From assembly GCA_049318625.1 (NCBI GenBank), contig JBMOGA010000009.1, positions 39,286-103,285 on the forward strand: a stretch of 64,000 bases of DNA. Direction: 5' to 3'. How positions within the stretch are numbered: position 1 is the first letter of the stretch; each line of letters opens with the position of its first letter. This stretch comes from JBMOGA01 sp049318625. Its GTDB lineage: Bacteria; Pseudomonadota; Alphaproteobacteria; Rhizobiales; Hyphomicrobiaceae. Below are positions 50,788-59,573 of the stretch, one piece after another. The position numbers were made by a program, and so were the translations under genes. The notes beneath the pieces were generated by a model. That model was given only the letters and a program-made list of their open reading frames with translations, was not told where the DNA came from and did no database searches.

Positions 50788-51875
50788 TACGTGGTTTCAG
50801 TCGACTGGCACAGCCGATGCTGTTGGCCCTCGCGCCCGAGCGGGCCCACGAGTTGACGCTCAAGACGCTGGAAGCCGGCCTGTTTCCGCATCTCAAATGG
50901 CCCGATCCGCCGTCCATCGGCGTCGATCTGTGGGGTCTCAGGTTTCCCAATCCGGTCGGTATCGCGGCAGGCTTCGACAAGGATGCCCGCGTGCCCGATG
51001 CCGTGCTCGACCTCGGCTGCGGGTTCGCCGAGATCGGCACCGTGACGCCGCGGTCGCAGTCGGGCAATCCGCAGCCGCGGGTGTTCCGGCTGATCGATGC
51101 GCGCGCCGTCATCAACCGGCTCGGATTCAACAACGGCGGGCACGAGGCGGCGCTGGCGCGGCTCAAGCGGCGGCCGGCCCGCGGTATCGTCGGGGTCAAC
51201 ATCGGTGCCAACAAGGACAGCGCCGACCGGACCGCGGACTATGTGGCCGGGTTCGAGACGTTCGCGCCGCTGGCGAGCTATCTGACCGTGAACATTTCGT
51301 CGCCCAACACACCGGGGTTGCGCGATCTGCAGGCGCCCGCCGCGCTGGACGAACTGCTGGGGCGGGTTCTGGAGGCGCGCGCGCGTTTCGAGGCGGCCGG
51401 CGGCCGTCGGGTTCCGCTTGTCGTCAAGCTGGCCCCCGATATCGCCGAGGCGGACCTGCCGGCCGTGGTGGCGCGGCTGGTGGCCCACGCGGTCGACGGC
51501 ATCGCGATCTCGAATACGACGCTGACGCGGCCGGCCGTCTCGCATCTGGCGATGGCCAAGGAGGCCGGCGGGCTGTCCGGGCGGCCGTTGTTTCATCGCT
51601 CGACGGTCCTGCTGGCGCGCGTGCACGTGTTGACGGGCGGGCGCGTGCCGCTGATCGGCCTCGGCGGAATCGATTCCGAGACGGCGGCGCAGGCGAAGAT
51701 CGAGGCGGGAGCGACGCTGCTGCAGATCTACACGGGCCTCATCTACGAGGGGGTCGGGCTGATCGGACGGATCAAGCGCCATTTGGCCGGCTGGGTCGCG
51801 GAGGGTGAGCCGGCGACGCTCGCGGCGCGTGTCGGCGCGAAGGCGCAGGAGTGGGCCGGGCAGGATCTCGACTGA
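50784..51875 (+). CDS. pyrD: Dihydroorotate dehydrogenase (quinone), class 2
   Basis: The 363-residue flavoprotein oxidises dihydroorotate to orotate in pyrimidine synthesis and passes electrons to quinone at the inner membrane. It has the class 2 N-terminal helices (ALAPERAHELTLKTLEAG), AAGFDKDARVPDA, the active-site NISSPNTPGLRDLQ with catalytic serine, and LIGLGGIDSETAAQAKI. The GTG at 50784 overlaps the DUF952 stop as GTGA, with GAGG upstream. Confidence 0.95.
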   Translation: MIRGFSRLAQPMLLALAPERAHELTLKTLEAGLFPHLKWPDPPSIGVDLWGLRFPNPVGIAAGFDKDARVPDAVLDLGCGFAEIGTVTPRSQSGNPQPRVFRLIDARAVINRLGFNNGGHEAALARLKRRPARGIVGVNIGANKDSADRTADYVAGFETFAPLASYLTVNISSPNTPGLRDLQAPAALDELLGRVLEARARFEAAGGRRVPLVVKLAPDIAEADLPAVVARLVAHAVDGIAISNTTLTRPAVSHLAMAKEAGGLSGRPLFHRSTVLLARVHVLTGGRVPLIGLGGIDSETAAQAKIEAGATLLQIYTGLIYEGVGLIGRIKRHLAGWVAEGEPATLAARVGAKAQEWAGQDLD

Positions 51876-51887
51876 TCGGGTCTCCGC

Positions 51888-52040
51888 CTACCGGCCGAAG
51901 CACGGCAGGGTCGAGCCGGCGGCCCTGCAGTTGCCCGGGCCGCTGCCAGGGTCATGGGCCACGGCGCCGGTGGATGCGATGGCGGCGCCGGCCACGGCGG
52001 CGATCGCGACGGCAGCCAGAATGGTGAAGTGGATACGCAT
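51888..52040 (-). CDS. Small secreted protein (50 residues)
   Basis: A short gene of 50 residues begins with a signal peptide (ILAAVAIAAVAGAAIAS, then TGAVAHDPGSG) and ends with two cysteines in a mature part of about 25 residues (NCRAAGSTLPCFGR). ATG 52040 has GAGG six bases before it. It sits between pyrD and kdgD, which converge. I do not recognise it; its coding status rests on the good ribosome-binding site plus the signal peptide. Confidence 0.6.
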   Translation of the reverse strand: MRIHFTILAAVAIAAVAGAAIASTGAVAHDPGSGPGNCRAAGSTLPCFGR

Positions 52041-52162
52041 CGGGTCCTCGCTTCGGATGGTGGCCGGGGGGCCTTCGATCGGAAGCTAGGTCAGCCGTCG
52101 GCGCTTCGCTGTTCCACGGGGGACAGGCCGGCGGCACTGACGCGCCGCCGGCGTCCGGTGCT

Positions 52163-53077
52163 TCAGCGGCGCACGGCCTCGATGAGGCGGCCGAGCTCGG
52201 CGTGCTCGGCCTCGTCGAGGTCGATCAGGGGCGGGCGAACCGGGCCGGCCGGGCGGCCGACCTGGCGCATGCCGGCCTTGACGATGGCGACCGCATAGCC
52301 GCGCTTGCGATTGCGCAGGGCGATGTAGGGCAGGAAGAACGTCTTCAGTAGGCGGTCGGTCGTGGCGCTGTCGCCGCTGCGCACTGCGGCGTAGAACTTC
52401 TGGGCCATCTCGGGAACGAAGTTGTAGACCGCCGAGGAGTAGGTGGTGAAGCCGGCCGCGAAGTAGGGCACGGCGAACACCTCCGCGGTCGGCATGCCGC
52501 CGACGTAGAGGAGGCGGTCGCCGACGATCTGGCGAACGCGGACGAGTTGCTCGACGTCGCCGTGGCCGTCCTTGAAGCCGATCAGGTTGGGATGGCGGTC
52601 GGCCAGCCGCGCGACCGTCTCGGCAGCGTAGAGGCTGTTGTCGCGATTGTAGACGATCACGCCGATGCCGACGGCGCGGCAGATGGCGTCGATGTGGCGG
52701 AACAGGCCTTCCTGCTCCGCATGCATCAGATAGGGCGGCAGCACGAGTACCGCTTCGGCACCGGCGTTCTCGGCGGCCTTGGCGAAGGCGGTGGCCATGG
52801 CGGTGCCATAGGCGGCGCCGCCGATCACGGGCACGCGGCCCTTGGCCTCCTCGACGGTGATGCGCGTCACTCGCGCCGCCTCGTCGGGCGTGAGCGAGAA
52901 CAGCTCGCCGGTGCCACCCGGCGCGAACAGACCGACCGCACCATGACGCAGATTGACGGCGAGGCTCTCGCGAAAGTTCGCTTCGTCGAGGGCGCCGTCG
53001 GCCGTGAAACAGGTGACGGGGAAGGCCAGAAGGCCGCTGCCGAGGCGCTGGCGCAGCGCGGCGAAATCTCTGCTCAT
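52163..53077 (-). CDS. kdgD: 5-dehydro-4-deoxyglucarate dehydratase (DHDPS family)
   Basis: The 304-residue TIM-barrel enzyme converts 5-dehydro-4-deoxyglucarate to 2-oxoglutarate semialdehyde with loss of water and CO2. Family signatures are FPVTCFTADGALDEANF, GLFAPGGTGELFSLT, the Tyr of VIVYNRDNSLY and the Schiff-base Lys in LIGFKDGHGD. It lies 4 bases after udh and shares its transcript. Together they belong to the oxidative uronate (galacturonate/glucuronate) pathway. The intermediate lactonase and aldarate dehydratase genes are not in this window. Confidence 0.9.
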   Translation of the reverse strand: MSRDFAALRQRLGSGLLAFPVTCFTADGALDEANFRESLAVNLRHGAVGLFAPGGTGELFSLTPDEAARVTRITVEEAKGRVPVIGGAAYGTAMATAFAKAAENAGAEAVLVLPPYLMHAEQEGLFRHIDAICRAVGIGVIVYNRDNSLYAAETVARLADRHPNLIGFKDGHGDVEQLVRVRQIVGDRLLYVGGMPTAEVFAVPYFAAGFTTYSSAVYNFVPEMAQKFYAAVRSGDSATTDRLLKTFFLPYIALRNRKRGYAVAIVKAGMRQVGRPAGPVRPPLIDLDEAEHAELGRLIEAVRR

Positions 53078-53081
53078 GCGC

Positions 53082-53897
53082 TCAGACCTTCTTCTGCGTT
53101 TGGACGGTGCCGGCGTATTCCATCGAGCAGAAGGTGCCGCCCTGGAAGATGTCGCCGATGGGGTCGGGACCGACCTTGGCCTGCGCCGCCATGGCGGCCT
53201 CGGCCATGTCCTCGCTGCGCCCTGTCGGCTTGTAGCCTAGGGCGTGGGCGCGGCTGTTGTCCCACCAGGCGCGGGCGTTGTCGGAGGCGCCGTAGACGAC
53301 CTCGTAGCGCACGTCGGGGTGTTCGAGGCCGATCCGGATGAGCTGCACCAGGTCCTCGGGCTTAAGCCAGATGGCGAGGCGGCGGGCGTCGATCGGCTTG
53401 TCGTCGACGTTGCCGATCCGGATGCAGAAGATCTCCAGGCCGAACTTGTCGGAGTAGAAGGCGCCGAGCGCCTCGCCGAACGCCTTGCTGACGCCGTAGC
53501 GGCTGTCGGGGCGGACGGTGACGTCGGGCGCGATGGTCTGGTCGCGGCGGTAGAAGCCGACCGCGTGGTTCGATGAGGCGAAGATGATGCGCTTGACGCC
53601 CTGGCGGCGGGCCGCCTCAAAGGTATTGTAGAGGCCGATGATGTTGGCCTGCAGGATGGTCTCCCACGGGCCTTCGACCGAGAAGCCGCCGAGGTGGACG
53701 ATGCCGTCGATGCCCTCGCACAGGCGCTCGACGGCCGGCATGTCGGCGAGGTCGGCCTGGACGAAGCGCTCGCCCGGCGCAAGGTCGTCCGGCTTGCGGA
53801 TGTCGCTCAGCACCAAGTCGGGGTAGATGGGGGGCAGGAGCTTGCGCAGGCGCGAGCCGACGCCACCGGCCGCGCCGGTGAGTAGAACCCGTTTCAT
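53082..53897 (-). CDS. udh: Uronate dehydrogenase
   Basis: The 271-residue short-chain dehydrogenase oxidises D-galacturonate or D-glucuronate to the aldarolactone with NAD. The NAD motif is LLTGAAGGVGSRLR, the catalytic Tyr-Lys pair is in SRYGVSKAFGEAL, and FASSNHAVGFYRRDQ and CIRIGNVDDKPIDARRLAIW are characteristic of Udh. ATG 53897 gives the conserved start. The operon is udh-kdgD. No transporter or regulator gene is beside them. Confidence 0.9.
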   Translation of the reverse strand: MKRVLLTGAAGGVGSRLRKLLPPIYPDLVLSDIRKPDDLAPGERFVQADLADMPAVERLCEGIDGIVHLGGFSVEGPWETILQANIIGLYNTFEAARRQGVKRIIFASSNHAVGFYRRDQTIAPDVTVRPDSRYGVSKAFGEALGAFYSDKFGLEIFCIRIGNVDDKPIDARRLAIWLKPEDLVQLIRIGLEHPDVRYEVVYGASDNARAWWDNSRAHALGYKPTGRSEDMAEAAMAAQAKVGPDPIGDIFQGGTFCSMEYAGTVQTQKKV

Positions 53898-54108
53898 GTG
53901 TGTATCCCGTCGTTGCTGCTGGGCCGGCGATTGCATGAGCAGCGGGCAGAGGCTGTCATGTCATCGTACAACTTGGTAGCATCAAACTCAGGGACGATCA
54001 ACACGCCCTGCGACAGAGGGTGTCGTATGCCAGCCTTTCGGGTATTGCACAGGAGGAATGCGGTTCCTACATCCGACGCGTCAGCTTCCTGACTTGGAGA
54101 AACCGAAG

Positions 54109-54828
54109 ATGAATGGCGATGAGCGTCAGATGATTTCCGGCCTGTTCGACCGCATGCGCGGCGTCGGGCAAGTGGATAAGGACCGGGAGGCCGAGGCCCT
54201 CATCAACGATCAGGTGCGGCGCAATCCCGATGCCGCCTATCTGCTCGTGCAGTCGGTGCTGGTCCAGGAGCATGCGCTGCAGCAGGCCGGTGGCCGGATC
54301 GAAGAACTCGAGGAGCGCGTCCGCGAACTCGAATCGCGTGCTCCGGCGCCGGCCCAGCAGGGCGGCAGCTTCCTCGGCGGCCTGTTCGGCGGTGGCGCGG
54401 GGCGCTCGAGCGTCCCGGCGGCTGGCCAGCAGTCGCCCGGGTTCGGCCAGCAGCGTCCGATGGGCCGCCCGATGGGGCAGCCGGCCGGCACGCCGTGGGG
54501 CGGCCAGCAGGCGGGTGCGCCTTGGGGCCAGCAGCCGATGCAGCCGCAGCAGCGTGCGGGCGGCGGCTTCCTGGCCACAGCGATGACGACGGCGGCGGGC
54601 GTGGCGGGCGGCATGCTGCTCGCCAACTCGATCTCCGGCATGCTCGGCGGCAACTCGGCGCAAGCGGCGACGCCCGCGGCGGGTCAAGGGGCGGAAGGCG
54701 CCAGCATGGATCAGGCGGCGCTCGGCCCGCCGGTGCCGGATAATCTGCCGCCCGCTGATCAGGGCTATCAGAACGCCAGCTGGGAAGACTCCGGCGGTGA
54801 TTTCGGCGGCGGCGATTTCGAGACCTGA
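54109..54828 (+). CDS. DUF2076 domain protein
   Basis: The 239-residue protein has a DUF2076 start (ERQMISGLFDRMRGVGQVDK, then LLVQSVLVQEHAL) with a coiled coil near residues 60-80, a Gly/Gln/Pro-rich middle, a hydrophobic stretch near 155-185 that may cross or dip into a membrane, and an acidic tail. Its function is unknown. GGAG lies upstream of ATG 54109. A good terminator follows. Confidence 0.85.
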   Translation: MNGDERQMISGLFDRMRGVGQVDKDREAEALINDQVRRNPDAAYLLVQSVLVQEHALQQAGGRIEELEERVRELESRAPAPAQQGGSFLGGLFGGGAGRSSVPAAGQQSPGFGQQRPMGRPMGQPAGTPWGGQQAGAPWGQQPMQPQQRAGGGFLATAMTTAAGVAGGMLLANSISGMLGGNSAQAATPAAGQGAEGASMDQAALGPPVPDNLPPADQGYQNASWEDSGGDFGGGDFET

Positions 54829-54853
54829 TCGGTCGCGACGCGCAGGATTTCGG

Positions 54854-54882
54854 GGGCGAGGGGGCAACTCCTCGCCCTTTTT
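54854..54882 (+). terminator. Rho-independent terminator after DUF2076 gene
   Basis: An 8-bp GC stem (54854-54861 with 54870-54877) is followed by five T residues (54878-54882), between convergent DUF2076 and rnr. Confidence 0.85.
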
Positions 54883-54899
54883 CGTTCGGGCGCTCGGCT

Positions 54900-57215
54900 T
54901 CAGCGCCGCGGCCGGTGCGGCTTGAGGCGGCGTCCGCGCAGCCCCTTCGCCAGGGAGGCGTGGGCGCGCTTGCCCTCGCTCATCATCTCGAAGCGCAGGG
55001 CGCCGGCCGTCGGGATGGCCTCGACGAGGCGGACTTCCACCGTGTCGCCGAGCCGGAAGCCCTCGTTGGTGCGGGCGCCGACCAGGGCGTGCTGCTCCTC
55101 GATGAAGTGGAAGAAATCGTTGCCGAGCGAGGAGATCGGCACGAAGCCGTCGGCGCCGGTATCGGCCAGTCGCACGAACAGGCCCGACCGGGTGACGCCG
55201 GAAACGCGGGCCGGGAACGTGGCGCCGATGCGGTCGGCGAGGTGGGCGGCGATCAGGCGGTCGGTGGTCTCGCGCTCGGCGGCCATGGCCCGGCGCTCGG
55301 CCTCCGAGATGCGCTTGGAGACCTCGGCGAGGCGCGGCACCGCGTCGTCTTCCAGACCGCCGTCGCCGAGCTTCATGGCCCGCACCAGCGCGCGATGGAC
55401 CAGCAGGTCGGCATAGCGGCGGATCGGCGAGGTGAAGTGGGCATAGCGGCTGAGGTTCAGGCCGAAATGGCCGTAGTTCTGCGGCGAGTACTCGGCCTGG
55501 GCCTGCGAGCGCAGCACGATCTCGTTGATGAGTTCGGGCACCGGCAGGTCCTTGGCGGCGGTCAGCAGTTCGTTCAGGTGGGCCGGCCGCACGTTGCCCG
55601 AGCCGGCGCCGGGCAGCCGCATCTCCAGGGATTCGAGGAAGTCGCGCAACGCCGTCAGCTTCTCTTTCGAGGGCTGATCGTGGACGCGGTAGACGACGGG
55701 CGTGTTCTTGGCCTCCAGCGCCTCGGCGGCGGCGACATTGGCCTGGATCATCATCTCCTCGATGAGCCGGTGGGCGGCCAGCCGCTCCGGCACCACGACG
55801 CGGGCGACGCGGCCCTTGTCGTCGAGTACGATGCGGCGCTCCGGCAGGTCGAGGTCGAGCGGCTGGCGCTCGTCGCGGGCGCGCGCCAGCGCGGCGTAGG
55901 CGGCCCACAGCGGCTTCAGGACCCCTTCGAGGAGCGGGCCGGTCTTGTCGTCGGGCCGGCCGTCGATGGCGGCCTGCGCCTGCTGGTAGGAGAGCTTGGC
56001 GGCCGAGCGCATCATCGCCCGCATGAACTTGTGGGTGCGCTTCTTGCCACGCGCGTCGAACACCATCTCGACGGCGAGGCAGGGGCGCAACTCCCCCTCG
56101 CGCAGCGAGCACAGGTCGTTGGAGATGCGCTCGGGCAGCATCGGCACGACGCGGTCGGGAAAATAGACCGAGTTGCCGCGCAGCTCCGCTTCGCGGTCGA
56201 GGCGGCTGCCGGGGCGCACGTACCAGGAGACGTCGGCGATGGCGACAGTGACGACGAAGCCGCCCGGGTTGCGCGGGTCCTGATCGGGCTCGGCGTGGAC
56301 GGCATCGTCGTGGTCGCGCGCGTCGGGGGGGTCGATCGTCAGCAGCGGCAGGCGCGTGAGGTCGACGCGGCCCGACATGGACGGCGGGGGGAGGGATTCC
56401 GACTCCTTCACCACGCCTTCCGGGAAGTCGTCCGGGATGCCGTGGGCGTGCACGGCGATAAGGGAAATCTGGCGCTGGTCCTCAGGGTTGCCGAGCGTCT
56501 CGACGACACGGGCCTGCGCCAGGGCGTGGCGCCCGGTGCGCGCCAGGTCGAAGCGCACGAGATCGCCGTCCTTGGCGCGACCCTCGTCACCCTTGTTCAC
56601 GGACCACTCGCGCAGCTCCTTGCGGTCGATCGGCACGATCGAGCCGCCGCCGCGAGCGGCACTGCGGAAGATGCCGAGCAGCCGGCGCTTCTCGCGCGGC
56701 AGCTTTTTCAGCGGGAAGGCCTCGAACAGCAGGCCCGAGACATCGGGCTCCTCGAGGCGCTCGCAGCGGGCCAGGATGCGGTCGCCGAGACCGAGCGCCG
56801 ACTCGCCCTCGGCGCGCAGGCGGGGGTTGTCGAGGACCAGCAGACGGGGGCGTTCGCCTTCCTCGCCGTCCCAGACCAGCGGCTCGGCGATCAGGTCGCC
56901 ATCGTCGTCGCGGGCGACGATCTCAAGGGCCGTGACGGGGGGCAGGCCGCCCTTCTCGCGCAGCAGCTTGCGGCCGCCGGCCAGCAGGCCTTCGCGCGTC
57001 AATTCGCCGATCATCCGCTTCAGGCCGATACGATCGCTGCCCTTGATGCCGAAGGCGCGGGCGATCTCGCGCTTGCCGACCTTCTCCGTGGACGAGCGGA
57101 CGAACGCCAGCAACTCCTCGCGCGACGGCAAGCCGGGCTTGCGGGCTGCCGCAGCCGCCGGCCGCGACGGCTTGGCGGCGGGCTTGAAGGGGCGGCGGGA
57201 CTTCGGGGGTGCCAT
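54900..57215 (-). CDS. rnr: Ribonuclease R
   Basis: The 771-residue 3'-5' exoribonuclease degrades structured RNA. It has a winged-helix start and cold-shock domains, the RNB catalytic domain with TIDPPDARDHDDAVHAEPD (acidic metal ligands) and NFGLNLSRYAHFTSPIRRYA-type sequence, and a C-terminal S1 domain (FPARVSGVTRSGLFVRLADT). The ends are Lys/Arg-rich. The RNB motif order fits RNase R rather than RNase II. ATG 57215 opens with MAPPKSRRPFKPAAKPSRP. Confidence 0.95.
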   Translation of the reverse strand: MAPPKSRRPFKPAAKPSRPAAAAARKPGLPSREELLAFVRSSTEKVGKREIARAFGIKGSDRIGLKRMIGELTREGLLAGGRKLLREKGGLPPVTALEIVARDDDGDLIAEPLVWDGEEGERPRLLVLDNPRLRAEGESALGLGDRILARCERLEEPDVSGLLFEAFPLKKLPREKRRLLGIFRSAARGGGSIVPIDRKELREWSVNKGDEGRAKDGDLVRFDLARTGRHALAQARVVETLGNPEDQRQISLIAVHAHGIPDDFPEGVVKESESLPPPSMSGRVDLTRLPLLTIDPPDARDHDDAVHAEPDQDPRNPGGFVVTVAIADVSWYVRPGSRLDREAELRGNSVYFPDRVVPMLPERISNDLCSLREGELRPCLAVEMVFDARGKKRTHKFMRAMMRSAAKLSYQQAQAAIDGRPDDKTGPLLEGVLKPLWAAYAALARARDERQPLDLDLPERRIVLDDKGRVARVVVPERLAAHRLIEEMMIQANVAAAEALEAKNTPVVYRVHDQPSKEKLTALRDFLESLEMRLPGAGSGNVRPAHLNELLTAAKDLPVPELINEIVLRSQAQAEYSPQNYGHFGLNLSRYAHFTSPIRRYADLLVHRALVRAMKLGDGGLEDDAVPRLAEVSKRISEAERRAMAAERETTDRLIAAHLADRIGATFPARVSGVTRSGLFVRLADTGADGFVPISSLGNDFFHFIEEQHALVGARTNEGFRLGDTVEVRLVEAIPTAGALRFEMMSEGKRAHASLAKGLRGRRLKPHRPRR

Positions 57216-57281
57216 GGCGTGCTCGACTGAGGGTTCGATTCGAGCTTACCGGTGCGGGCTTCCCCCGTCACGAAAAGGTAA

Positions 57282-57304
57282 GGGCCGCCCGGAGCGGGCG
57301 GCCC
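57282..57304 (-). terminator. Hairpin after small secreted protein
   Basis: A perfect 10-bp stem with 3-nt loop (57282-57291 and 57295-57304), followed on the minus strand by a T-rich stretch interrupted by ACC. It probably terminates the 57.3-kb gene before rnr. Confidence 0.6.
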
Positions 57305-57326
57305 TGCCTAGGTCAGGCTGGATGGA

Positions 57327-57674
57327 TTACCACCAGCGGCGCCAGTAATGGCGGCCACGGCCCTCGTCGTCGTGGAGCTCGCGATAGATGCTGCGGCCGG
57401 CGTAGGCCTGGGCACGGCGGATTTCGGCGGCCTCGCGGGGGGACACATAGCCGTCGCGGCGGGCTTCACGCTGCAACTGGTCGATGCGCTGCTGCTGGGC
57501 GCTGAGACGACGGGCCTCCTCGCGGGTCAGCGAGCCGTTGCGGATGCCGCGCTCGATCCGGCGCTCCTGGGCGGCTTCGCGGCGCTCGATCTCGCTGCTC
57601 CAGGGCGAGTATGCCTGTGCAACTCCGGTACCTACAACAAGCAAAAGTGCGGTGGTGGTCAGCAGGCGGGTCAT
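57327..57674 (-). CDS. Small secreted helical protein, paralogue A
   Basis: The 115-residue protein has a signal peptide (LLTTTALLLVVGTGVAQA) and a charged, helical mature part. It shares with the 59.6-kb gene the pattern QERRIERGIRNGSLTREEAR, LSAQQQRIDQLQREARRDG and a final HD..., with matching lengths. The pattern resembles EF-hand-like or helical-repeat proteins without calcium loops. Function is unknown; a periplasmic site is inferred. A hairpin lies after the stop. Confidence 0.75.
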   Translation of the reverse strand: MTRLLTTTALLLVVGTGVAQAYSPWSSEIERREAAQERRIERGIRNGSLTREEARRLSAQQQRIDQLQREARRDGYVSPREAAEIRRAQAYAGRSIYRELHDDEGRGRHYWRRWW

Positions 57675-57887
57675 GGCTTTCTCCTCGTGTTTCCGGCGTT
57701 AACCACCGGTCAATGTCATGAGGATGCCAAGTGTGACCTGAACCGGTCTTGAAGGCTCTGTTTAGCCGTGGTTCATCTGGTGGGCGCAAGCTCGTCCGGC
57801 GCGGTGGGTCGGATCCGCGCGGGCACGGAGCTTGCGTCTTCCGAAGCAGGGAGTCAGTCTCGCGTCCTCTCGAAAGCTCGGCCAGTC

Positions 57888-58439
57888 ATGGTGCGTACGG
57901 ACATTGCGTCGATTTGGAACAACCGCTCACGGATTCGCTTCCGGTGTGCGGGATCTGGGCGTATCGAAACGGGCCTGCCGGAGGTTTCGTACGAGCAACC
58001 GGAACCTTGCGCCCTGCTCGGCCCGCGCGAGATCGAGCGCCGGGTGCTTCAGACAACGGATTTTGCGATCATGGACGGGCGGCGCTATTTCGTGCGCGCC
58101 GCGCTGCTTGCTCCCATCATCGGGTATGCGGAGCACTTCCGCTGGGCGGTGTGGATCGAGGTGAGCTGGACCGCCTTCAAGTCCTATTTCGAGGCGTACG
58201 AGGACGAGGACAATACCAATCTGCCGCCGTTCTCGGGCCGGCTGGTGTCACGCCTCGACGGCTTTTCGCGCACGATGGGGCTGGCCGGTACGGCGCATCC
58301 GCGCGCATTGTCGGAGCGGCCGCATTTCATCCTGAAGTCGCGCACCCATCCGCTGGCGCTGGCGCAGAACCTCGGCATCACGCCGCAGCAGGCGGTATCG
58401 CAGGCGCAGGGCGTCGGCGTGCTGCTGATGGTCGCCTGA
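57888..58439 (+). CDS. DUF2199 domain protein
   Basis: The protein of about 183 residues matches DUF2199: FVRAALLAPIIGYAEHFRWA, VWIEVSWTAFKSYF and LKSRTHPLALAQNLGITP. The family usually begins with a zinc-like C-x2-C pair; here only one cysteine remains (FRCAGSGRIETGLP). The start is uncertain; ATG 57888 is taken as the closest to the family domain, with a weak ribosome-binding site. Function is unknown. Confidence 0.72.
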   Translation: MVRTDIASIWNNRSRIRFRCAGSGRIETGLPEVSYEQPEPCALLGPREIERRVLQTTDFAIMDGRRYFVRAALLAPIIGYAEHFRWAVWIEVSWTAFKSYFEAYEDEDNTNLPPFSGRLVSRLDGFSRTMGLAGTAHPRALSERPHFILKSRTHPLALAQNLGITPQQAVSQAQGVGVLLMVA

Positions 58440-58472
58440 TCCGCTATCGGAATATCATGGTTGGCGCCGGCG

Positions 58473-59051
58473 TCACTGGGCGTTGCGGCCGAGCGCCTCG
58501 ACTTCGAGAAGCCACTTGCCGCGCGTCTCGGTGGTCACCGCCTCGATCATGCCGTAGATGGTCGTGCGGACAGGCTTGATGCCGACGAATTCCAGAATGT
58601 TCCGGCGCAGCATCTTGGCGCAGTGCGCGCCGTAGCACCAACGGTAGATCAGCCCCGGCATGCCCATGGTCATGACGACCCGGGCCGACTTGTCGGCGAG
58701 CAGCGCGCGATAGGTGCCGTCCTTGATGCTGCCGGTGATGGCGAAGCCAGGCTGGAAGACGCGCTCGACGAAGCCCTTGAGCAGGGCCGGCAGCGTGCCG
58801 AACCACAGCGGGAAGATGATCACCAGATGATCGGCGCGCCCGATGGCGGTCTGGGCTTCCTGGAGGTCCGGCTCGAGCGGCTGGGACTTGGAAAAGCCCT
58901 CGTGCAGGATGGGGTCGAAGCTCATGCGCGCCAGATGGAACACGCGCGCCTCGTGGCCCCCGGCCTCGGCGCCGCGGCGATAGGCTTCGGCCAGCGCCTC
59001 CGAAAAAGAGGCCGTGCGCGGATTGCCGACGATGATGACGATGCGGGCCAA
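58473..59051 (-). CDS. Flavodoxin-fold NAD(P)H:quinone reductase
   Basis: The 192-residue protein has the flavodoxin-2 fold of KefF/MdaB-type quinone reductases. It starts IVIIVGNPRTASFSEALAEA (FMN phosphate loop), and LVIIFPLWFGTLPALLKGF with VMTMGMPGLIYRWCYG are characteristic. It reduces quinones by two electrons, protecting against redox stress. ATG 59051 fits the family start. It is convergent with the DUF2199 gene. Confidence 0.87.
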   Translation of the reverse strand: MARIVIIVGNPRTASFSEALAEAYRRGAEAGGHEARVFHLARMSFDPILHEGFSKSQPLEPDLQEAQTAIGRADHLVIIFPLWFGTLPALLKGFVERVFQPGFAITGSIKDGTYRALLADKSARVVMTMGMPGLIYRWCYGAHCAKMLRRNILEFVGIKPVRTTIYGMIEAVTTETRGKWLLEVEALGRNAQ

Positions 59052-59133
59052 GGCGTCCTCCTGAAGATCGGGAGGTTAGTCCGACAGCGACCGGGGCGCC
59101 GCCTTGATCGAGCGCAAGTTGGTGGCTGGCGGT

Positions 59134-59436
59134 TTACCGGCGCGGGCGCCGGGGCGGCGCATTGCCATCGGTCGCGCCGGAGTCGTCGGACATGGTCGCG
59201 CCATGCTCGGTCGATCCGGCCAGCAGTTGCGCGGCGTCGACGTCGAGCCCCCGGGCGATTTTCTGGATGTTGTCGACGGTCAGGTTACGCTCGCCGCGCT
59301 CGATGGAGCCGACGTAGGTACGATGAAGCCCGGCGCGGTCGGCCAGTTCTTCCTGGCTCAAACCACGTTCATGGCGCAGTTGCCGCACGTTCCTCGCAAG
59401 GACATTGCGCAACGATTCGGTTTCGTTTCCACCCAT
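59134..59436 (-). CDS. XRE-family transcriptional regulator
   Basis: The 100-residue protein is a single helix-turn-helix domain (about 10-68): LARNVRQLRHERGLSQEELA, DRAGLHRTYVGSIERGER and NLTVDNIQKIARGL. A disordered charged tail follows. ATG 59436 is preferred over TTG 59445. A perfect inverted repeat 63 bases upstream (59499-59530) is a candidate operator, so it may regulate itself. Its other targets are unknown. Confidence 0.88.
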   Translation of the reverse strand: MGGNETESLRNVLARNVRQLRHERGLSQEELADRAGLHRTYVGSIERGERNLTVDNIQKIARGLDVDAAQLLAGSTEHGATMSDDSGATDGNAPPRRPRR

Positions 59437-59498
59437 AGTCGCCAAATGTGCGTTGGGGCGACCGAAGGTCGACAGACGATGCGTAGCAAAAATGTAGT

Positions 59499-59530
59499 CA
59501 GTTGACGGCTACCGGTGGCGCCGTCAACTG
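59499..59530 (-). promoter_or_regulatory. 11-bp inverted repeat between XRE regulator and paralogue B
   Basis: Perfect arms at 59499-59509 and 59520-59530 flank a 10-base centre. Reading on the minus strand the repeat follows paralogue B and precedes a short T run 6 bases later, so it could be a terminator for that gene or an operator for the XRE gene. Confidence 0.6.
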
Positions 59531-59573
59531 TGAGAGTGCCGATGGTCAATGTTTAACGGTGAATTTGTCACGA

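Noticed and set aside
54915..57230. Long plus-strand open frame (771 codons) opposite rnr
   Set aside because: It mirrors rnr on the other strand in GC-rich DNA and encodes Arg/Gly/Val/Asp-rich sequence with no family likeness. The same applies to the long frames opposite maeB, phoR, pstC, the Lon-like gene and the DUF262 gene.
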